Assembly: GCA_035493895.1 (NCBI GenBank)
Contig: DATJHM010000198.1
Location: 32,293-96,292, forward strand
Direction of reading: 5' to 3'
Length of the DNA: 64,000 nt
Source of the DNA: DATJHM01 sp035493895
Lineage (GTDB): Bacteria; Chloroflexota; Ktedonobacteria; Ktedonobacterales; Ktedonobacteraceae
Shown here: piece by piece, positions 62,152-64,000 of the stretch
Layout of the letters: each line of letters opens with the position of its first letter
Position numbering within the stretch: position 1 is the first letter of the stretch
Notes under the pieces: generated by a model
Databases searched by the model: none
Told to the model about the DNA's origin: nothing
Seen by the model: only the letters and a program-made list of their open reading frames with translations
Translations under genes and position numbers: made by a program

Positions 62152-63063
62152 ATGTCAAAAGATCCTCAACAGCCTTCTTCGGAGTACGACGAATATCCTT
62201 ACGGAGAAGATCCTTATGGGGAGCAAGCGATCCCTTACAAGCACCCCACAGAGGAAGCGGCAGAACCTTATGGAGCTTCCCCCTATCCTTATGGGGATCA
62301 GCAGACAGATAGACCAGCAGACAGCCAGAATATTTACAGTATGCCAGGAGACTATAGTGCCGGGCAAACAAATGATACGATAAACAGCAACTATATTTAT
62401 CACAGTGATCTATCGGACAATCAGCCCTTACCGTTAGGAGAGGCAATTCGTCAGTTGCCAAAGCAGTATTTGCGTGTGCTCACCAGGCCATCGGCGAAGA
62501 AATTCGCGCAAGAGAAAGGGAAAGCGAGCTGGGATATTACCTGGGTACAATTGTTGGGGCTTGCCATTGTCATCGCAGCGACCGGATATCTCGCCTCCTT
62601 CATCAACCCCACCCCGATGCCTGCTTCTATGAGTACCGAGTATTTGATGACCCCTGCAATCTATCAGGCCCTCAACGCAGGTACATCCATTGGACTAATC
62701 CTGGTCATACCATTGGGCTTCTTCATCGGCGTAGGAATTTTGCAGCTACTGGCAAAATTCGCCAGAGGGCAGGGAAGCTTCGTGCAATACAGTTATAGTA
62801 TCCTGCTCTTTTCCGTGCCGATCCACACCGTGACCAGCGTGCTCAGATTGATTCCCGTGGCAGGTCCGAACCTCTCTATCGCAACGACACTGGTAGCAAT
62901 GGTCTATGAAGTCATCCTTTGTATTTTCGTCACCCGAGCAGTGCACAGGATCTCAGGAGGAAGGGCCTCCGCAGTCGTACTCGTGCCATTTTTTGTCGCC
63001 TTGCTCTTTGCATGTGCATTCGTTGCCTTGATCACCACCTTTATGGTCGCAGGTCAGCAGTAA
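62152..63063 (+). CDS. Yip1-domain-type integral membrane protein with Tyr/Pro-rich N-terminus
   Basis: A 303-residue protein. The first 110 residues are hydrophilic and low-complexity, with repeated PYG elements (EYPYGEDPYGEQAIPY, PYGASPYPYGDQQ). The rest holds five likely membrane helices (VQLLGLAIVIAATGYLASFI, IGLILVIPLGFFIGVGILQL and others), with the FARGQGSFVQYSYSILLFSV pattern typical of Yip1-family proteins. The role is unknown; bacterial members are uncharacterised membrane proteins. The ATG at 62152 follows AAAGGAG. It stands alone. Confidence 0.75.
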   Translation: MSKDPQQPSSEYDEYPYGEDPYGEQAIPYKHPTEEAAEPYGASPYPYGDQQTDRPADSQNIYSMPGDYSAGQTNDTINSNYIYHSDLSDNQPLPLGEAIRQLPKQYLRVLTRPSAKKFAQEKGKASWDITWVQLLGLAIVIAATGYLASFINPTPMPASMSTEYLMTPAIYQALNAGTSIGLILVIPLGFFIGVGILQLLAKFARGQGSFVQYSYSILLFSVPIHTVTSVLRLIPVAGPNLSIATTLVAMVYEVILCIFVTRAVHRISGGRASAVVLVPFFVALLFACAFVALITTFMVAGQQ

Positions 63064-63306
63064 AGAGAGAGAGAGTTAGCGTGCAGGAAAATTATCATCA
63101 CAAGACGAAAGAGAGTCGCTAGTACTTAAATACCTGTTTCATTGATCAATGCAGATACAATCATTATAATACACACCTGTAAAGCATTCGGTTTCTGCCT
63201 ATGAATGGGGGAGAGATGCTTGCGCTCATACGCAAAAGCAGGTAATCAGATAAAATGGCAATTGGTATGAGAAAAAAGTAGAGTTAAAGAAGAGGACCAA
63301 ATACCC

Positions 63307-63753
63307 ATGGACGTCTCAGGAAGCCACAAAATCAAAGCAGCGCGCCCGGTTGTATTTCAAGCTCTGTTGAATCCCGAAGTACTGAAGAATAGCGTTCCTG
63401 GTTGCGAAGCCGCAGAGTTCGTTGATTTCCCAAGCGGCAGGCAGCTCAAATTGACAATCACGCCAAAGTTTCCTGGCATCAGCGGTTCACATGATATTTT
63501 CCTGCAAACAGGAGAGATCGTAGAGCCCTCTCGCGTCGTATTGATTGCCGAGCCCAGCAGTGCATTGGGTAGCATCAAAGCGGTCTGCACCGTTGACCTG
63601 ACAGATGATGCAGCGGGCACTGAAGTGAAATATAATGCCCAGGCGACCCTGGAAGGCAAAATTGCAGCGACCCCAGAACTGATCATCAAGCCAGCAGTGA
63701 AAGTGGCCCTGGACCAGTTCTTCAAGAATTTTGAGAAGCAGGTTGGCGCCTAG
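63307..63753 (+). CDS. CoxG/SRPBCC family protein
   Basis: A 148-residue protein of the START-like SRPBCC superfamily, similar to carbon monoxide dehydrogenase subunit G. Diagnostic features: the start MDVSGSHKIKAARPVVFQAL, then NPEVLKNSVPGCEAAEF and the late TELKYNAQATLEGKI-like region (TEVKYNAQATLEGKI). CoxG proteins bind hydrophobic ligands or help recruit molybdenum hydroxylases to the membrane, but no such enzyme genes are nearby. AGAGGA lies before the ATG. A terminator follows. Confidence 0.85.
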   Translation: MDVSGSHKIKAARPVVFQALLNPEVLKNSVPGCEAAEFVDFPSGRQLKLTITPKFPGISGSHDIFLQTGEIVEPSRVVLIAEPSSALGSIKAVCTVDLTDDAAGTEVKYNAQATLEGKIAATPELIIKPAVKVALDQFFKNFEKQVGA

Positions 63754-63770
63754 TTTCAATAAATAAACAA

Positions 63771-63807
63771 AAGCCGTGTTTTACCAGAAGTAAGGCACGG
63801 TTTTTTT
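63771..63807 (+). terminator. Intrinsic terminator after the CoxG-family gene
   Basis: AGCCGTG pairs with CACGGTT around an inner loop that can also pair (TTAC/GTAA), then a run of Ts. Confidence 0.8.
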
Positions 63808-63946
63808 GTGTTTCATGAAAAAAAGAAGAGAGAAAAAACAACGTATTTGAGTGAGGGAAAAGAAATAAATACAGGGTGCCAAGAATAGCACCCTTCCCAT
63901 CTGAGCACAAATATCCCCTTAGAGGGTATAAAAGTACCAGGATGAT

Positions 63947-64000
63947 TTATACAAGTTCGAGCACAGGAACCTCAAGAACACGGGCCAGGAGGCGAAGGTG
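63947..64000 (-). CDS. Partial CDS, C-terminus of a possible HTH regulator
   Basis: The minus strand codes for HLRLLARVLEVPVLELV and a TAA stop, open to the window edge. The pattern matches the end of the XRE-type helix-turn-helix domain (LxxLAxxLxVPxxEL). Only 17 residues are visible, so this is tentative. Confidence 0.4.
   Translation of the reverse strand, partial: HLRLLARVLEVPVLELV

Overview
The window looks like chromosomal DNA from a Ktedonobacteria-type member of the Chloroflexota. This is inferred from gene content and style, not from a marker gene. The supporting features are two large glycine-tailed class A penicillin-binding proteins, a MurF-alanine racemase fusion, a terpene cyclase beside a prenyl diphosphate synthase, an hrcA-dnaK-dnaJ block, a TIR receptor carrying an amino-acid-binding-protein-like sensor, and many short GTAGGGG-type palindromes between genes. 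No rRNA, tRNA, phage, complete insertion sequence or CRISPR array was seen.

Layout. 1-1.8 kb: a VOC protein and an endonuclease/exonuclease/phosphatase-fold enzyme. 1.8-7 kb (minus strand): hrcA, dnaK, a truncated extra J-domain gene and dnaJ, with two CIRCE-like operators at the hrcA promoter and no grpE. 7.1-15.3 kb (minus): a SIS-domain sugar isomerase and two paralogous bifunctional PBPs that share a 51-nt upstream element. 15.8-22.3 kb: a BBE-type flavoprotein, a PAS histidine kinase, a CHRD protein, a methyltransferase and hemG. 22.6-27.1 kb (plus): dprA and a CUT1 sugar ABC importer without an ATPase. 27.2-30.1 kb (minus): terpene cyclase, prenyl diphosphate synthase and msrB. 30.2-36 kb (plus): murF-alr, a diacylglycerol-kinase-like enzyme and a dynamin-like GTPase. 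36-44.6 kb (minus): a phosphotransferase, an ArsR-DUF2087-hydrolase fusion with a clear promoter and operator, a small SMP-like protein, a zinc-ribbon membrane protein with three surface repeats, an SDR, a Gfo/Idh enzyme and an MFS transporter with a structured leader. 44.6-53 kb (minus): a complete 2-oxo acid dehydrogenase complex (E1alpha, E1beta, E2, E3) interrupted by a GrpB-family gene, and leuCD. 53-56 kb: the TIR-TPR-TM-binding-protein receptor with a strong promoter and a CTACAC repeat cluster upstream. 57-61.8 kb (minus): hpd, a fumarylacetoacetase-family gene, hmgA and a short leuA-like gene. 62-64 kb: a Yip1-like membrane protein, a CoxG-family protein and a gene cut by the right edge.

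How genes work together. The 44-62 kb region is built around amino-acid metabolism: leucine biosynthesis (leuCD, leuA-like), branched-chain keto acid or pyruvate oxidation, and tyrosine breakdown through homogentisate. The 30-36 kb block combines wall precursor synthesis with lipid and membrane remodelling. The two PBPs share an upstream element made of TGTTA direct repeats, which suggests control by an OmpR-family regulator. The most unusual items are the TIR-linked binding-protein receptor, the ArsR fusion to a hydrolase-like domain that appears to lack its catalytic acid and base, and the structured RNA before the MFS gene.
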